A stretch of 6,509 nucleotides of DNA, from assembly GCA_036001225.1 (NCBI GenBank), contig DASYUM010000076.1:1-6509 (forward strand). Reading direction: 5' to 3'. A program made the position numbers and the translations under genes. The notes beneath the pieces were generated by a model, which saw only the letters and a list, made by a program, of their open reading frames with translations, had not been told where the DNA came from and searched no databases. Source of the DNA: DASYUM01 sp036001225 (GTDB taxonomy: Bacteria > Methylomirabilota > Methylomirabilia > Rokubacteriales > DASRDR01). Within the stretch, counting starts at the first letter, position 1. Each line of letters starts with the position of its first letter. Positions 6,019-6,509 of this stretch are shown here, one piece after another.

Positions 6019-6509
6019 GTGGACGTCCTGCTCATCCACCTCCTCAACGCGCTCCTCTACGCCTCCGTCCTCTTCCTCATCGCCGGGGGCCTGAGCCTGA
6101 TCTACGGCGTCATGCGCATCGTCAACCTCGCCCACGGCAACCTCTACGCCTTCGGCGCCTACGTGACGGCCTGGGCGGTCGGCCGTGCCCTCGGGGGCGT
6201 GCCGGACGCGCTGCTCTACCTCCTGCTGCCGGCCGGCGCCGTGGCCGCCGCCGGCCTCGGCGCCATCCTGGAGCCGACTCTCCTGCGACCGCTCTACCGG
6301 CGGGCGGAGGAATACCAGCTCCTGATCACCTTCGGCTTGCTCCTGATCCTCGAGGACCTCATGCGGCTCGTGTGGGGGCCGTACCCGCTCTCGGCCAGCA
6401 CCCTCTTCGAGACGCCGGGGAGCTTCTCCATCGGCGACACAATCTACCCGACCTACAACCTGGTGGTCATCCTGGTGGGCGGCGTCGCGGCGGCCGGGCT
6501 GTGGGCGTT
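6019..6509 (+). CDS. livH: Branched-chain amino acid-type ABC transporter permease (LivH family), 5' part
   Basis: Inner-membrane permease subunit of a Liv-type importer, cut by the right window edge after 163 codons (full-length members run to about 290-300). The translation begins MDVLLIHLLNALLYASVLFL and shows the family signature GLSLIYGVMRIVNLAHG (24-40), then hydrophobic segments at about 42-57 and 64-83, the cytoplasmic motif RPLYRR (90-95), and the LLITFGLLLILEDLMRLVWG stretch (101-120). GTG at 6019 is the only plausible start: GAGGGG (6010-6015) precedes it by 3 bases and no other in-frame start lies between it and the previous stop. It begins 24 bases after that stop, in the same reading frame, suggesting coupled translation. 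The LivM permease and LivG/LivF ATPases are expected downstream. The symbol reflects family membership; the substrate is not necessarily a branched-chain amino acid. Confidence 0.93.
   Translation, partial: MDVLLIHLLNALLYASVLFLIAGGLSLIYGVMRIVNLAHGNLYAFGAYVTAWAVGRALGGVPDALLYLLLPAGAVAAAGLGAILEPTLLRPLYRRAEEYQLLITFGLLLILEDLMRLVWGPYPLSASTLFETPGSFSIGDTIYPTYNLVVILVGGVAAAGLWA

Noticed and set aside
3721..6135. Roughly 800-codon minus-strand open frame antisense to the unknown exported protein and the start of livH
   Set aside because: Longer than the plus-strand gene, so I considered it seriously. However, the plus strand has a signal peptide, aromatic-rich globular sequence, binding-protein-like motifs and operon-like spacing. 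The minus translation is Arg/Gly/Ala/Glu-rich, lacks hydrophobic core patterning, and also runs antisense into the definite LivH gene.
1..6509. CRISPR arrays, tRNA/rRNA genes, insertion sequences, phage or integrase genes
   Set aside because: I looked for repeat-spacer periodicity, tRNA arm motifs, transposase signatures and terminal repeats on both strands and saw none.

Overview
The window comes from a strongly G+C-rich Gram-negative bacterium. Evidence for this is G/C-ending codons throughout, very long open antisense frames, two GTG starts, and Sec/Tat-exported binding proteins with no lipobox. The gene mix (an aldehyde:ferredoxin oxidoreductase-family enzyme beside a branched-chain-amino-acid-type ABC transporter) and the protein style would fit an uncultured soil or subsurface lineage such as Rokubacteria/Methylomirabilota. 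That placement is inference only; a high-GC proteobacterium is also possible.

Layout. Bases 1-137 hold no gene I can support, only two short perfect inverted repeats beyond the 3' end of the first gene. Bases 138-2024 on the minus strand encode a complete 628-residue AOR-family tungsto-/molybdo-enzyme with all four [4Fe-4S] cysteines. Bases 2025-2271 are a divergent intergenic region with a Shine-Dalgarno site for each flanking gene, an inverted repeat that could be an operator, and a weak promoter candidate. Rightwards on the plus strand lies the start of a Liv-type ABC transporter operon: a Tat-exported periplasmic binding protein (2272-3645), a large exported protein of unrecognised family with features recalling the oligopeptide-binding (family 5) solute-binding proteins (3694-5994), and the start of a LivH-type permease (6019 to the window edge, truncated).

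How they may work together. The binding protein would deliver a small organic solute to a permease complex whose remaining subunits (LivM, LivG, LivF) are expected beyond the right edge. The second exported protein sits between binding protein and permease, so it may be an accessory or alternative ligand-binding subunit. The divergent AOR would oxidise an aldehyde to a carboxylate in the cytoplasm with ferredoxin as electron acceptor. The shared control region suggests, without proving, that the imported compound or a product of it feeds this enzyme. The most noteworthy item is the 766-residue protein, which I cannot assign to a characterised family.
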